Part shown: positions 51,318 through 60,028 of the stretch, piece after piece | Layout: every line of letters starts with the position of its first letter | Position numbering within the stretch: position 1 is the first letter of the stretch | Origin: RUG563 sp045590215 | Lineage (GTDB): Bacteria; Bacillota; Clostridia; Christensenellales; Aristaeellaceae | NCBI GenBank assembly: GCA_045590215.1 | Contig: JAZNQO010000027.1 | Location: 1 to 64,000 of the forward strand | DNA length: 64,000 nt | Direction: 5' to 3' | Position numbers and translations under genes: made by a program | The notes under the pieces: model-generated | Database searches by the model: none | What the model was told of the DNA's origin: nothing | The model's input: only the letters and a program-made list of their open reading frames with translations

Positions 51318-52010
51318 TTACAGCTCCACAGCGGTTTCCTGCTGGGAAACACTGATTTCCAGATTGCCATTGCGGCAGCGCATTTCGTCAATCATTTGTT
51401 TTTCGTTTTCGCTCTGCTTGAGGGTGATATGATAGGTAAGCCTGAAGAGGCTGCCCATATTGGTCGTCTTCACCCGCATGAGGGTATGCTCTCTGGTATA
51501 TTTTTGAAAAATATCATCGAAAATGCCGGAATAATCCAAATCTTCGGGAATGGTGATGGTCAGCGTCTTATAGAGGCTGCCCTTTTTGCTGCTGCCAAAG
51601 CGCAGCTGATTGCAAAGGAAGAATACAACGCACATCAGCAGCGTGAACAACACGCCATAGCCCAGATACCCCATACCGCAAATCAGCCCAGCCCCCATGG
51701 CCAGAAACAGCATAGTGATCTCCTTGGCCGTTCCGGGCACGGAACGGAAGCGCACAAGGCTGAACGCCCCGGCCACTGCCACGCCAGCACCGATATTGCC
51801 GTTCACCATCATGATCACCGCACACACAACCACAGGAAGCAAAAGCAGCGTGACCGCAAAGGAAGCCGTATGCCGGCTGCGGAACATATGCACAAAGGAA
51901 AGCAGCAGGCCGCACACTAACGCCACGCCAAGGCACAAAAGAAAATCTTCCACCGCAATCACGGAAATGGCGTTAGTATCAAATAAACCTTTGAACAGGG
52001 AATCAAGCAT
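51318..52010 (-). CDS. DUF4956 membrane protein
   Basis: 230 residues. Four or five membrane helices in the first 130 (LLCLGVALVCGLLLSFVHMF, VTLLLLPVVVCAVIMMV, ITMLFLAMGAGLICGMGYLG), with GNIGAGVAVAGAFSLVRFRSVPGTAKEI as the signature. The C-terminal 95 residues are cytoplasmic. It overlaps the VTC-like gene by 8 bp, the conserved pairing in Firmicutes. Function is not established. Confidence 0.88.
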   Translation of the reverse strand: MLDSLFKGLFDTNAISVIAVEDFLLCLGVALVCGLLLSFVHMFRSRHTASFAVTLLLLPVVVCAVIMMVNGNIGAGVAVAGAFSLVRFRSVPGTAKEITMLFLAMGAGLICGMGYLGYGVLFTLLMCVVFFLCNQLRFGSSKKGSLYKTLTITIPEDLDYSGIFDDIFQKYTREHTLMRVKTTNMGSLFRLTYHITLKQSENEKQMIDEMRCRNGNLEISVSQQETAVEL

Positions 52011-52722
52011 TTTGTTTTTCCTCCTTCATTTGTGGGAAAATCATGGTGGCAAAAGCCGTGCCGTATTTGGAAAAGGATGTTTTATATATCTTGCCTTCGT
52101 TCAGCGCATGCGCCATCCAAAGGGGCATGGCTCCGGCGCATTTGAGCTCCATCAGTGTCAGCCCTTCCGGCAAAAGGGAGGTGCCGCCCGGCTCGCTGTC
52201 CAAGGTCAAATCCTGCTGCCTTGCGCAAATCTCTTTGTCAAACGTCACCCGGAAAGAGGAGCCTTCCAGATCGTAATAGGCCAAGCGATGATAGGAAAGA
52301 AACACTTTCGGCTTCAAGCCCTTATAAAAATCCCGGAAATAGGTGATTTCCCTTGCAATCTGGCTGTCCTGGGGAGCCGCTTCCCCATGGGCCAGCCATT
52401 TCAGGGCTTCCCCTTCCGGCATTTGCAGCCTGCGCTTATACACCACATGCTTATATTTCTTTTTCAGTTCCACATACACAGGGTCATCTATCCCTGCCCT
52501 GCGATAGCTGCGGATGCGCAGCTTTTCCTTATACACAGGCTTTTCCATGGAACGGCGAATCAGCCGATAATCGTCGGTATCGTAATAGAGGTTGCGGATG
52601 ATGGTTTCGCCGTAATCATCCAGCTTCATGTGCCCATCCATGGCAGACAAAATCAGCTGCTTTTGCGCTTCGTTCAGCATATATTTCAGCTCATATCGCT
52701 TGAACACTGCCTGATAGGCCAT
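52003..52722 (-). CDS. VTC-like polyphosphate polymerase domain protein
   Basis: 239 residues. Start at 52722 has AAAGGGGTGCAGAA upstream. Typical VTC-core sequence: VFKRYELKYML, TIIRNLYYDTDDYRLIRRS, KEKLRIRSY, YVELKKKYKHVVYKRR, and FLSYHRLAYYDLEGSSFRVTFD, ending LMELKCAGAMPLWM. The basic and acidic residues match the inositol/polyphosphate tunnel enzymes. Next to DUF4956, a role in polyphosphate or another anionic polymer is likely. Confidence 0.88.
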   Translation of the reverse strand: MAYQAVFKRYELKYMLNEAQKQLILSAMDGHMKLDDYGETIIRNLYYDTDDYRLIRRSMEKPVYKEKLRIRSYRRAGIDDPVYVELKKKYKHVVYKRRLQMPEGEALKWLAHGEAAPQDSQIAREITYFRDFYKGLKPKVFLSYHRLAYYDLEGSSFRVTFDKEICARQQDLTLDSEPGGTSLLPEGLTLMELKCAGAMPLWMAHALNEGKIYKTSFSKYGTAFATMIFPQMKEEKQNA

Positions 52723-52755
52723 TTCTGCACCCCTTTCCTTTCTGATCGCGCTGTC

Positions 52756-52784
52756 ATTGTACCATAGAAATACCTGTTTCTCAA
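52756..52784 (-). promoter_or_regulatory. Promoter of the VTC-DUF4956-lipoprotein operon
   Basis: On the minus strand TTGAGA (52779-52784), 17-bp spacer and TGG-TACAAT (-10 52756-52761), an extended -10. Confidence 0.75.
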
Positions 52785-52820
52785 GAACAAACCATAAACA
52801 ATTTTTGAACGATTCCCTTT

Positions 52821-53675
52821 TTATAAGTTCATCAGCCGCACCTTTTCTCGCCAATCCGCAAGGAAAGAGCGCACCGAAGGGTGGCGATCCACGGGATGAT
52901 CGCTGGTGGCTCTTGACGCTACTTCAAATAATGCAGGCGGCCCCTGCCAGTTCTTTCTCCGTCTGTCCATGTTATCCCCGAAAATTTCAAAAGCCAGTGC
53001 GCCCAGGTTAAATACCGTGGTGCTCTCCGTGAGCGCCGCTCCCAATTCAAATTCCTCCGGGGCCATAAACCGGGAGGAGCCAAACATCCGTCCCCGATCA
53101 TTAAACGCAGGCTTTTTTCGATATAAATCCACATCGCAGAGGGTCATTTTCCCCTGTGCAAAATCCACAATCAGATTGCCGTCATAAAAATCCACGGCAA
53201 TATAGCCCTTTTCCGCAAACAGGGCGTGCACATCATAAACGCCATCCAGCATGGAAAGCAATTGCCACAAGGGCAGCTTCCGCAGATTTTCCTTCTGGCT
53301 CTGCCCCTTTTGCCCTCGCATGGGCACCCCGTCCTGCCACGCAAAAACCGCCGCATAGCCATGGTTCACCGGCCCGTGGGTCAAAAGCTGCACAAGGGAC
53401 GGATGCTGCACGCTGTACAGCGGCATGGCATCCTGCAGGGCATAGACAGCGTCCATGGGGCTTCCCGGAAAATGCAACGTCTTTGCCCCGGCGTATTTCA
53501 CAAATAATTTGCCGTACGCCCCGTCCACCCCAAAGCACAAATTGCCGGAGGATTGCTGATCCATCACCTGAAACACCCGGCCGTATTTGCGCAGCCAAGA
53601 AAAATCCTCGGCCTGCAAAAGCTGAAATTCAATTCCGTCTATGCTTACTTTCACCGGGTTACATGCTTGATCCAT
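52821..53675 (-). CDS. Serine/threonine protein kinase-like protein
   Basis: 284 residues. Start at 53675 is preceded by AGGGGGAACAA. Kinase-type core: YGKLFVKYAGA (ATP-site lysine), a catalytic loop with Asp in VDFYDGNLIV in place of HRD..N, and CDVDLYR in place of DFG, then FGSSRFMAPEEFELG as the APE segment. It may be an active atypical kinase or a pseudokinase. It ends just before the VTC promoter, and its start overlaps the MATE stop by 25 bp. Confidence 0.8.
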   Translation of the reverse strand: MDQACNPVKVSIDGIEFQLLQAEDFSWLRKYGRVFQVMDQQSSGNLCFGVDGAYGKLFVKYAGAKTLHFPGSPMDAVYALQDAMPLYSVQHPSLVQLLTHGPVNHGYAAVFAWQDGVPMRGQKGQSQKENLRKLPLWQLLSMLDGVYDVHALFAEKGYIAVDFYDGNLIVDFAQGKMTLCDVDLYRKKPAFNDRGRMFGSSRFMAPEEFELGAALTESTTVFNLGALAFEIFGDNMDRRRKNWQGPPALFEVASRATSDHPVDRHPSVRSFLADWREKVRLMNL

Positions 53676-55024
53676 TTGTTCCCCCTGAGCCTGAAAAAGG
53701 CAATAATCCATTTGAAGCACTGGTCAATTCTTGTGCAAAGGAACACGACAGGCAGTTTCCATCCATCCGGGATGGGCAGCACAAACGCCGCCAGATACGT
53801 CAGCGGCAGCACCACCAGCCATCCGCAAATCAAATCCACCATCATCACAAAGCGGTTGTCCCCGGCTCCTCGGTTAATGCCCACAAAGCAGGAGGCATGA
53901 TAGCTGGTGCCCATCAGGGTAATGGCCCCGATGAAAATCAGCGTGGAGGAAAGGGTCGTAACCTCCTGCGGCTGGCCGTAGAGGCTGATGAAGGGGTTTC
54001 GCAGCAAAATCACAAGCCCGGCCATACAAACGCCAATGATGGCAAACATGGCCTGAATGGTGCGGCTGTAAGCGTATACCTTTTCCATGTCCCTTTGCCC
54101 CACGGCTTTCCCCACCACCACACAGGCACCGCCGGACAGGGCGAACGTGAACATGGTGCCAAGGTTCATCATGGTATCGGTGATATTGACGGCACTCATC
54201 ATAGCCGCCCCCAGATGGCCGATGATGCTCATTTTCATCAGCCCCACCAACGCCCACTGGGCATCCGTAAACCCTACCGGGCCGCCAAAGCGCAGATAAT
54301 CCTTCCACGCCCATTTTTCGTGCATCAGCAAGTCCCTGGGGGTGATTTCCAAGGCCGTTTGCTTCTTGAAGCAATACACCCAAACCACCGCCAGCTCAAT
54401 CACCCTTGCCAGCACCGTGGCAATGGCGGCCCCTTGCACCCCCAGGGCAGGCAGCGGCCCCACACCGAAAATCAAAAGATAATTCATCAGCACATTGGAA
54501 AGCAGGGAAATCACCGCCGCATACAGCGTCACTTTCACCACTTCCACGCCCTTGAGGCCGCCCACCAATGCGCTGGTGAGCCCAAAGGGCAGGAAAGAAA
54601 GGCAGGCGATGCGCAGATAGGAAACGGCAACGGGCGTCAGTGCTTTCAGCTCCGGATCCAAAACCAGCGAAACCACCATTTCCGGAAGCAATTGAATGAG
54701 CACAATAAACAAACCGGCAATGGCAATGCACATCGCCGCCACCACCGAAAACACCCGCTTGATAGCCGCCTTATCCTGCTTGCCCCAATACTGGGACACC
54801 AATACCACTGCGCCGCCGCCAAGGCCGTTCAGGGCGGCAATAACAAACGTGGAAACAGAATTGGCTTGGCTTACGGGAGCCAATGCCGCCGCATCAAACC
54901 TTGACACCATCACATTATCCGCCAACATCACCAGCAGCGAAAGCAACGCCTGCAATGCCGCCGGCACGGAAAGGCGCACCATGGTTTTATAAAAATTCCT
55001 GTCCCTAACAAAAATCTGTTTCAT
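53651..55024 (-). CDS. MATE-family multidrug exporter
   Basis: 457 residues from the Met at 55024, chosen because GGGG lies upstream and the other ATG (55039) has no ribosome binding site. About 12 helices, with family sequences SVPAALQALLSLLVMLADNVMVSRF near the start, PVGFTDAQWALVGLMKMSIIG in the middle and YHASCFVGINRGAGDNRF late. It exports drugs or metabolites using a sodium or proton gradient. The protein kinase gene follows with an overlap. Confidence 0.9.
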   Translation of the reverse strand: MKQIFVRDRNFYKTMVRLSVPAALQALLSLLVMLADNVMVSRFDAAALAPVSQANSVSTFVIAALNGLGGGAVVLVSQYWGKQDKAAIKRVFSVVAAMCIAIAGLFIVLIQLLPEMVVSLVLDPELKALTPVAVSYLRIACLSFLPFGLTSALVGGLKGVEVVKVTLYAAVISLLSNVLMNYLLIFGVGPLPALGVQGAAIATVLARVIELAVVWVYCFKKQTALEITPRDLLMHEKWAWKDYLRFGGPVGFTDAQWALVGLMKMSIIGHLGAAMMSAVNITDTMMNLGTMFTFALSGGACVVVGKAVGQRDMEKVYAYSRTIQAMFAIIGVCMAGLVILLRNPFISLYGQPQEVTTLSSTLIFIGAITLMGTSYHASCFVGINRGAGDNRFVMMVDLICGWLVVLPLTYLAAFVLPIPDGWKLPVVFLCTRIDQCFKWIIAFFRLRGNKWIKHVTR

Positions 55025-55058
55025 CCGTGTATACCCCATAACAGCATATTCACTTTCT

Positions 55059-55064
55059 ATTATA
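55059..55064 (-). promoter_or_regulatory. -10 element of the MATE gene
   Basis: On the minus strand TATAAT at 55059-55064; a TTGCAT at 55081-55086 gives a 16-bp spacer. The transcript start then lies 28 bp before the chosen ATG. Confidence 0.5.
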
Positions 55065-55160
55065 CTGCATATTTTTTTCCATGCAATGACAAAAGAAAAT
55101 GAATGAAGCGTAAATTTTTACTTATTTTCTTGAAATGAGGAAGGAAAACAGGCTTTGATG

Positions 55161-55169
55161 TGTTATAAT
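55161..55169 (+). promoter_or_regulatory. Extended -10 promoter of the peptidase operon
   Basis: TGTTATAAT at 55161-55169 is an extended -10; no good -35. It precedes the gene at 55211, whose ribosome site AAAGGAGGGGG follows. Confidence 0.55.
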
Positions 55170-55210
55170 CATAGAGAATTTACGTTTCTTGGGAAAGGAG
55201 GGGGTAGAAA

Positions 55211-56683
55211 ATGCGGAAGAAACGGTGTATAATAATGGTGGTATGCCTATTTGTGCTTTGCGCCGCCGCATGGATGGTTTTTTCAGGGAAAGAATCGCCT
55301 TCCCCATCCCCTGCTTTATTGGAAGCGGCGAAAGGCCTGGATGACTATACCATCACAATGAAGCTGATTCCTTCGCAGCACACCCTTTCCATCACCGAAG
55401 AAATTCGCCTGCAAAACCGCACAGAAGACACCCTTTCCTCCGTGGTATTGCGGCTGTGGCCCAATGCCTATCAGACGCAGGACACAAGCCCTGCCGCCGC
55501 GGACGAGCTTTTTGACCTGTGCTATCCAAACGGCTTTTCTTCCGGCAGCGTGCTTGTGCATGATGTGAAATGGAACGGCACGGCGGCAGAGTATGCCTTC
55601 CTGGACGCAGAAAAAACCGTTCTTTCCGTAAACATCGGCTCATGGGAAAAGGAAACGGAAGGGGTTTTGTATCTGCGCTGCGTGGTGCAGCTTCCAAACT
55701 GTACCCATCGCACCGGCTACATGGAAAACACCTATCACCTTGGCAATGTGCTGCCCCTTTTATCCGTTTATGAAAACGGTGCTTGGCGGCAGGACGCCTA
55801 CAGCCCCATCGGCGAACCTTTCTATACCGCCTGCGCCAATTTCCATTTGACGCTGCATGCGCCGGAAAACTACACCCCTGCCTGCTCCATCCCCCTGACA
55901 AAAGAGAAGGACGGCGTTTTCACGGGCACCGGCCTTGCCATCCGGGATGTGGGGCTGTGCGTAAGCCCGGATTATGTATTATCTTCCGGCAAGGCAGGAG
56001 ATACGCAGGTGCTTTCCTTTGCCAAGGATCAGGCCGCCTCCAAGCGTGCCCTGCGCTTTGCCCGGCAGGCATTGGAAACGTATGAAGCCCTCTATGGCTC
56101 CTACCCCTATCCAACCTATACTGTTTGCAATGCGTCCTTCGCGCCAGGGGCCATGGAATACCCAAGCCTTTGCGTAATCGACGAAAAATACTTTGCACCG
56201 GAGCAAAAAGAAACGCTGGAGCTTCTCATTGCCCACGAAACCGCCCATCAGTGGTTTTACGCCCTTGTGGGGTCAGACCCTGTGAACCAACCATGGCAGG
56301 ATGAAGCCATCAGCGAATACGCCATGCTGCGCTACATTCAAAAGCGGTACGGGCAAACTGCCTTTGAAAACCTGCGTTATTACCGGGTGGACGCCCCCAT
56401 GCAGGAAATTATTCCCGGCGGCCTCACCCCCGGCAGCCCCATCCACCATTTCTCTTCATTGATGGATTATCGCTCCATCGTCTATGGCCGGGGAGCCGCT
56501 CTGATGCTGGCACTGGACACTTTTATGCAAGGAAAAGCCGACGCTTTCCTCCGGGAATACGCAGAGACCTATGCTTTTTCCCTCGCTTCAAGAAACGATT
56601 TTGAAACCCTGCTGAACCGGTTTGCCCAAAGCGACCTGACGGCACTGGTGGAAGATTATCTGGATACAAAAATACTGGAATGA
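55211..56683 (+). CDS. Membrane-anchored M1-family metallopeptidase
   Basis: 490 residues with an N-terminal anchor or signal (IIMVVCLFVLCAAAWMVF). Zinc motif HETAH at 342-346 (HETAHQWF) and the third ligand Glu365 in WQDEAISEYA, the HEXXH-18-E spacing of M1 peptidases. GAMEYPS at about 315 is the exopeptidase (GAMEN-like) motif. It probably trims peptides outside the cell. First gene of a run of envelope proteins. Confidence 0.9.
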   Translation: MRKKRCIIMVVCLFVLCAAAWMVFSGKESPSPSPALLEAAKGLDDYTITMKLIPSQHTLSITEEIRLQNRTEDTLSSVVLRLWPNAYQTQDTSPAAADELFDLCYPNGFSSGSVLVHDVKWNGTAAEYAFLDAEKTVLSVNIGSWEKETEGVLYLRCVVQLPNCTHRTGYMENTYHLGNVLPLLSVYENGAWRQDAYSPIGEPFYTACANFHLTLHAPENYTPACSIPLTKEKDGVFTGTGLAIRDVGLCVSPDYVLSSGKAGDTQVLSFAKDQAASKRALRFARQALETYEALYGSYPYPTYTVCNASFAPGAMEYPSLCVIDEKYFAPEQKETLELLIAHETAHQWFYALVGSDPVNQPWQDEAISEYAMLRYIQKRYGQTAFENLRYYRVDAPMQEIIPGGLTPGSPIHHFSSLMDYRSIVYGRGAALMLALDTFMQGKADAFLREYAETYAFSLASRNDFETLLNRFAQSDLTALVEDYLDTKILE

Positions 56684-56705
56684 CCCACGAAAGAAGGTTT
56701 GCGCA

Positions 56706-57806
56706 ATGAGACCCCAGGAATGCTGTGTGCTGATCCCCTCCCTTTCCCCGGACGAACGGCTGCCCAAATATATTGAGGAGCTTTTGCGGGCGGAGTACGG
56801 CCTGATTTTAGTGGTGGACGATGGCTCCGCCCCCGAATATCAGCCCATCTTTGATAGGCTCAGCCAGATGGACGGCTGCCACGTTTTGCATCATGATGTG
56901 AACCACGGCAAAGGACAAGCGCTACGCACGGGGTTTCAGTTCATCATGGAAAAAACGAAAATTCAGGGCATCGTCACAGCCGACGCCGACGGCCAGCATA
57001 CCGTACCGGACACCCTAAAGCTGACCGCCCAGCTTTCCGATACCCAGGAGCTTTTGCTTGGCAGCCGGGATTTTTCCATGAAGAGCACCCAAGTGCCCCC
57101 CAAATCCCGCATCGGCAACCGCATCACTTCCTGCGTGTTCCGGGTATTTTACGGCAAATGGCTGCCGGATACCCAGACGGGTCTTCGCGCCTTCCCTTCC
57201 AGCCTGATTCCCTTCATGCTGAACGTGCAGGGCGACCGCTTTGAATATGAGATGAACCAGCTCATCCACTGCGCCGAAAAGAAGATTGCCATGCGTGCCG
57301 TGGGCATTGAAACGGTGTACCTGGATGAAAACAAGGGCAGCCATTTCCATCCCATCCGGGACAGCTGGCGGATTTATAAGTTGCTGCTTGGCTCCTTCTT
57401 GCGCTACAGTGCCGCCAGCATTCTTTCCTTCCTGCTGGATTATCTGATTTTGTCCCTGCTGATGTTCTGGATTTTCAAGGATCAGCCGGGCATCACCTTC
57501 CTTGGCATTCCCTTCAGTGTCAAAGCCCTCATCGCCGCCCCCATTGCAAGGCTATGCAGTGCGCCGGTGAATTACCTGCTGAACAAAAATTTCGCCTTCC
57601 ACGCCAAAAAGACCAAGGGGACCATCAGACGCTATATCATTCTAGCCGCCTGCTCCCTTGTGGTTACCACGCTGCTCTTTGGCTGGTTGGATCATTATGT
57701 GCAGACCAATTTCCTGCATATCCTGCTGAAAATGGTCATTGATATCGCTATGTATATGATCAATTTCCGGATTCAGAAGGCATGGGTTTTCCCGGAAAAA
57801 AATTAA
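56706..57806 (+). CDS. Family 2 glycosyltransferase fused to a GtrA-like membrane domain
   Basis: 366 residues. The GT-A domain spans about 1-215: LILVVDDGSAPEYQ, HHDVNHGKGQALRTGFQ and VTADADGQHTVPD (the DXD metal site). The C-terminal 130 residues hold four helices with the GtrA pattern (YSAASILSFLLDYLILSLLMF, CSAPVNYLLNKNFAF). Such proteins move sugars onto polyprenyl phosphate and may flip the product. The acceptor is unknown. Confidence 0.92.
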   Translation: MRPQECCVLIPSLSPDERLPKYIEELLRAEYGLILVVDDGSAPEYQPIFDRLSQMDGCHVLHHDVNHGKGQALRTGFQFIMEKTKIQGIVTADADGQHTVPDTLKLTAQLSDTQELLLGSRDFSMKSTQVPPKSRIGNRITSCVFRVFYGKWLPDTQTGLRAFPSSLIPFMLNVQGDRFEYEMNQLIHCAEKKIAMRAVGIETVYLDENKGSHFHPIRDSWRIYKLLLGSFLRYSAASILSFLLDYLILSLLMFWIFKDQPGITFLGIPFSVKALIAAPIARLCSAPVNYLLNKNFAFHAKKTKGTIRRYIILAACSLVVTTLLFGWLDHYVQTNFLHILLKMVIDIAMYMINFRIQKAWVFPEKN

Positions 57807-57818
57807 AGGAGAAAGAAA

Positions 57819-58847
57819 ATGAAACTGCCTGTTCGTATTGTGCTGATGGTTCTGTGTGTTGCCATGATTCTGGCCCTGCCCTTCACCATCTCCTCTCCCT
57901 CCATGGTGGGCGAAGCCCAATGGGAAGTGATGGACGCCATGGAAGAAGGGCTTTTGCGGCTGTTCCCCGCCGCCTGTGCCGAGGAAAATTTTGCCCTGCC
58001 CTATGATTTCACCCCCGGTGCCGCTTTGAACCCTGCAGGCTTTACGGAAGAAGGCTATCAGGACGAAAGCATCACCGTGCGCATGGAAACACGGGAAGAA
58101 AATAACGTGATTTACCGCATCGCCTTTGTAGACATTAAAGACCCTTCCCAGTTGCGCATCACCCTGGCCGGGGATTTCAATAAAAAAGGCATCTATACCT
58201 CCACCAAAACCGCCAAGGTAAAGGCCATGGCGGAAAAGAGCAATGCCGTCGTGGCTCTCAACGGCGATTATTTTGCCGACGATCAGGTGAAGCGGTGCTT
58301 TGAAATCCGCATGTTCCAATCGGTCAATTCCAATGCCCTGAAAACCAACAAAACCAAAGATATCCTCATCATCGACGAAAACGGCAATTTCCATACCTTC
58401 CTCAAGTCCCAAGGCATCACTGTTGGCAAAAACGCCACCAACAGCAAAGAAAATTTGCAGGATTTGATTGAAGCGGAAGGCGTGGAAGGAAAGATTCTGC
58501 ACGCCTTCACCTTCGGCCCGGCTCTCGTGAAAGACGGCAATCATCTGGAAGTGGATACCGGCTACGGCTATAACCCCAATGGCCGGGAGCCTCGCAGTGC
58601 CATCGGCCAGATGGGGCCTTTGAGCTATGTGATGGTGATTGCAGAAGGCCGCGGCGAAAGCGTGGGCGTCACCCATCAGGAGCTGGCGGATTTCATGTTC
58701 CTGCTGGGCTGCGAGGAAGCCTATAATCTGGACGGCGGCGGCACGGCTGCCATGTATTACAACGGCGATTATTATAACGATCTGGCCGGCAGCGAGCGTG
58801 CCGTCAGCGATATCATCTATTTCGCCAGTGCCGTGACGGAGGAATAA
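57819..58847 (+). CDS. Phosphodiester glycosidase family protein
   Basis: 342 residues. An N-terminal hydrophobic anchor (RIVLMVLCVAMILALPFTI) and an extracellular NAGPA domain: VVALNGDYFADDQ, GPALVKDGNH, PRSAIGQMGPLSYVMVIAEGRG and NLDGGGTAAMYYNGD. The family removes GlcNAc-type residues from phosphodiester linkages, as in teichoic-acid-like or glycopolymer substrates. It lies 12 bp after the glycosyltransferase and 4 bp before the Lgt-like gene. Confidence 0.9.
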   Translation: MKLPVRIVLMVLCVAMILALPFTISSPSMVGEAQWEVMDAMEEGLLRLFPAACAEENFALPYDFTPGAALNPAGFTEEGYQDESITVRMETREENNVIYRIAFVDIKDPSQLRITLAGDFNKKGIYTSTKTAKVKAMAEKSNAVVALNGDYFADDQVKRCFEIRMFQSVNSNALKTNKTKDILIIDENGNFHTFLKSQGITVGKNATNSKENLQDLIEAEGVEGKILHAFTFGPALVKDGNHLEVDTGYGYNPNGREPRSAIGQMGPLSYVMVIAEGRGESVGVTHQELADFMFLLGCEEAYNLDGGGTAAMYYNGDYYNDLAGSERAVSDIIYFASAVTEE

Positions 58848-58851
58848 TTCC

Positions 58852-59790
58852 ATGTATATGTGGGAAGAAGCGGAAATTGTGTCCCTGCTGGGAATGGATG
58901 TGTACGCCTATGGCCTGTTTATTGCCGCCGGGGCGTTATCCATGATGCTGTTGCTTTCAGCTTTATCCGCAAAGAAGCAATTGCCCAAAGGCACCGCCGC
59001 CCTGACCGGGGTTTTGTCCATGCTGCTGGGTGCGTTTTTCAGCCATCTGTTCTATTGCCTGTTCAGTTTCAGCTTGGGTCTGCCCTTCTCTTTCAAAATG
59101 CTGTCCCTGTTTACAGGCGGCGGCCACTCCATGATGGGGGTTCTGTTCGGCGGCTTTATGGGAGCCGCTATTGCCGAAAAATTGCTGCACATCAAAGCGT
59201 TCCGGGTGATGGATATTTTCGCCCCAGCCGCCCTCGGCTTTGTGTTTTTCGCAAGGCTTGGTGAAATGACGGTGCCGGATTTTGGCATCAGCCGCTCGCT
59301 GGTTTATGAATTTTCCACCAAGCTGCCCATTGCCATCAACGGCGAATATGACAGCTGCTTTGCAACGTATATTCTGGAAGCCTTGGCCGCTGTGATATTG
59401 CTTGGCATTTTGCTTCGGGATGTGAAAAAGCAGCAAAAAGAAGGAAACACCTTTGTCCTGTTCCTGTTGCTTTTTGGTGCTTCCCAGATTATTCTGGAAA
59501 GCCTGCGGTATGACCGGCATATCAGCTATTCCTTCATCCGTATACAGCAGGTGATGGCCATTCTGTATCTGACCGGCGGCCTTCTGATGGCAGCCAAGCG
59601 TGCAGGACATGGCAAGGGGAAGATTTGGCTGCTCCTTGGCATGATGGTGCTGATTTCCGGCATCGGCATCGGGCTGGAATTTGCCATTGACCGCACGGAA
59701 ATCAACCGGTATCTGCTGTATTTCATCTATGTGCTGCTAGTGGCTTTCCCGGTTTATCTGGGGCTGAAATTCCGAAAGAAGGGGGCATAA
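58852..59790 (+). CDS. Prolipoprotein diacylglyceryl transferase-like membrane protein
   Basis: 312 residues, about seven helices. Lgt-like segments are MDVYAYGLFIAAGALSM, GGGHSMMGVLFGG and IFAPAALGFVFFARLGE, and LRYDRHISYSFI stands where Lgt has its C-terminal arginine. The Lgt signature RxGNFxNxE is replaced by RLGEMTVPDFG, so it may be a paralogue with altered activity rather than the main lgt. It would act at the membrane on lipoproteins. Confidence 0.7.
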   Translation: MYMWEEAEIVSLLGMDVYAYGLFIAAGALSMMLLLSALSAKKQLPKGTAALTGVLSMLLGAFFSHLFYCLFSFSLGLPFSFKMLSLFTGGGHSMMGVLFGGFMGAAIAEKLLHIKAFRVMDIFAPAALGFVFFARLGEMTVPDFGISRSLVYEFSTKLPIAINGEYDSCFATYILEALAAVILLGILLRDVKKQQKEGNTFVLFLLLFGASQIILESLRYDRHISYSFIRIQQVMAILYLTGGLLMAAKRAGHGKGKIWLLLGMMVLISGIGIGLEFAIDRTEINRYLLYFIYVLLVAFPVYLGLKFRKKGA

Positions 59791-59793
59791 CCC

Positions 59794-60006
59794 ATGGAAA
59801 AAGCACAAGTGGATCGCATTAACGAACTGGCACGGAAGAAAAAAACCGTGGGGCTCACAGAAGACGAAGTAAAAGAGCACGAGGCCCTGCGCCGGCTATA
59901 CATCGACGAATTCAAAGCCAATCTGAAATTAACGCTGGATCAGGTGTATCTGCAGCAGGAAGACGGCTCCTATAAAAAGCTGGAGCAAAAAGCAAAACCC
60001 AATTAA
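59794..60006 (+). CDS. DUF896 family protein (YnzC-like)
   Basis: 70 residues: VDRINELARKKKTVGLTEDEVKEHEALRRLYIDEFKANL is the family core, a two-helix hairpin. It is small, cytosolic and of unclear function (the Bacillus relatives include an SOS-linked protein). Follows the Lgt-like gene by 3 bp. Confidence 0.9.
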   Translation: MEKAQVDRINELARKKKTVGLTEDEVKEHEALRRLYIDEFKANLKLTLDQVYLQQEDGSYKKLEQKAKPN

Positions 60007-60028
60007 AACGGAAGGAAGACTGTTTATC

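Noticed and set aside
53156..54904. 582-residue plus-strand frame across the kinase and MATE genes
   Set aside because: Pro/His/Gln-rich with no domain pattern; the minus-strand genes explain the region.
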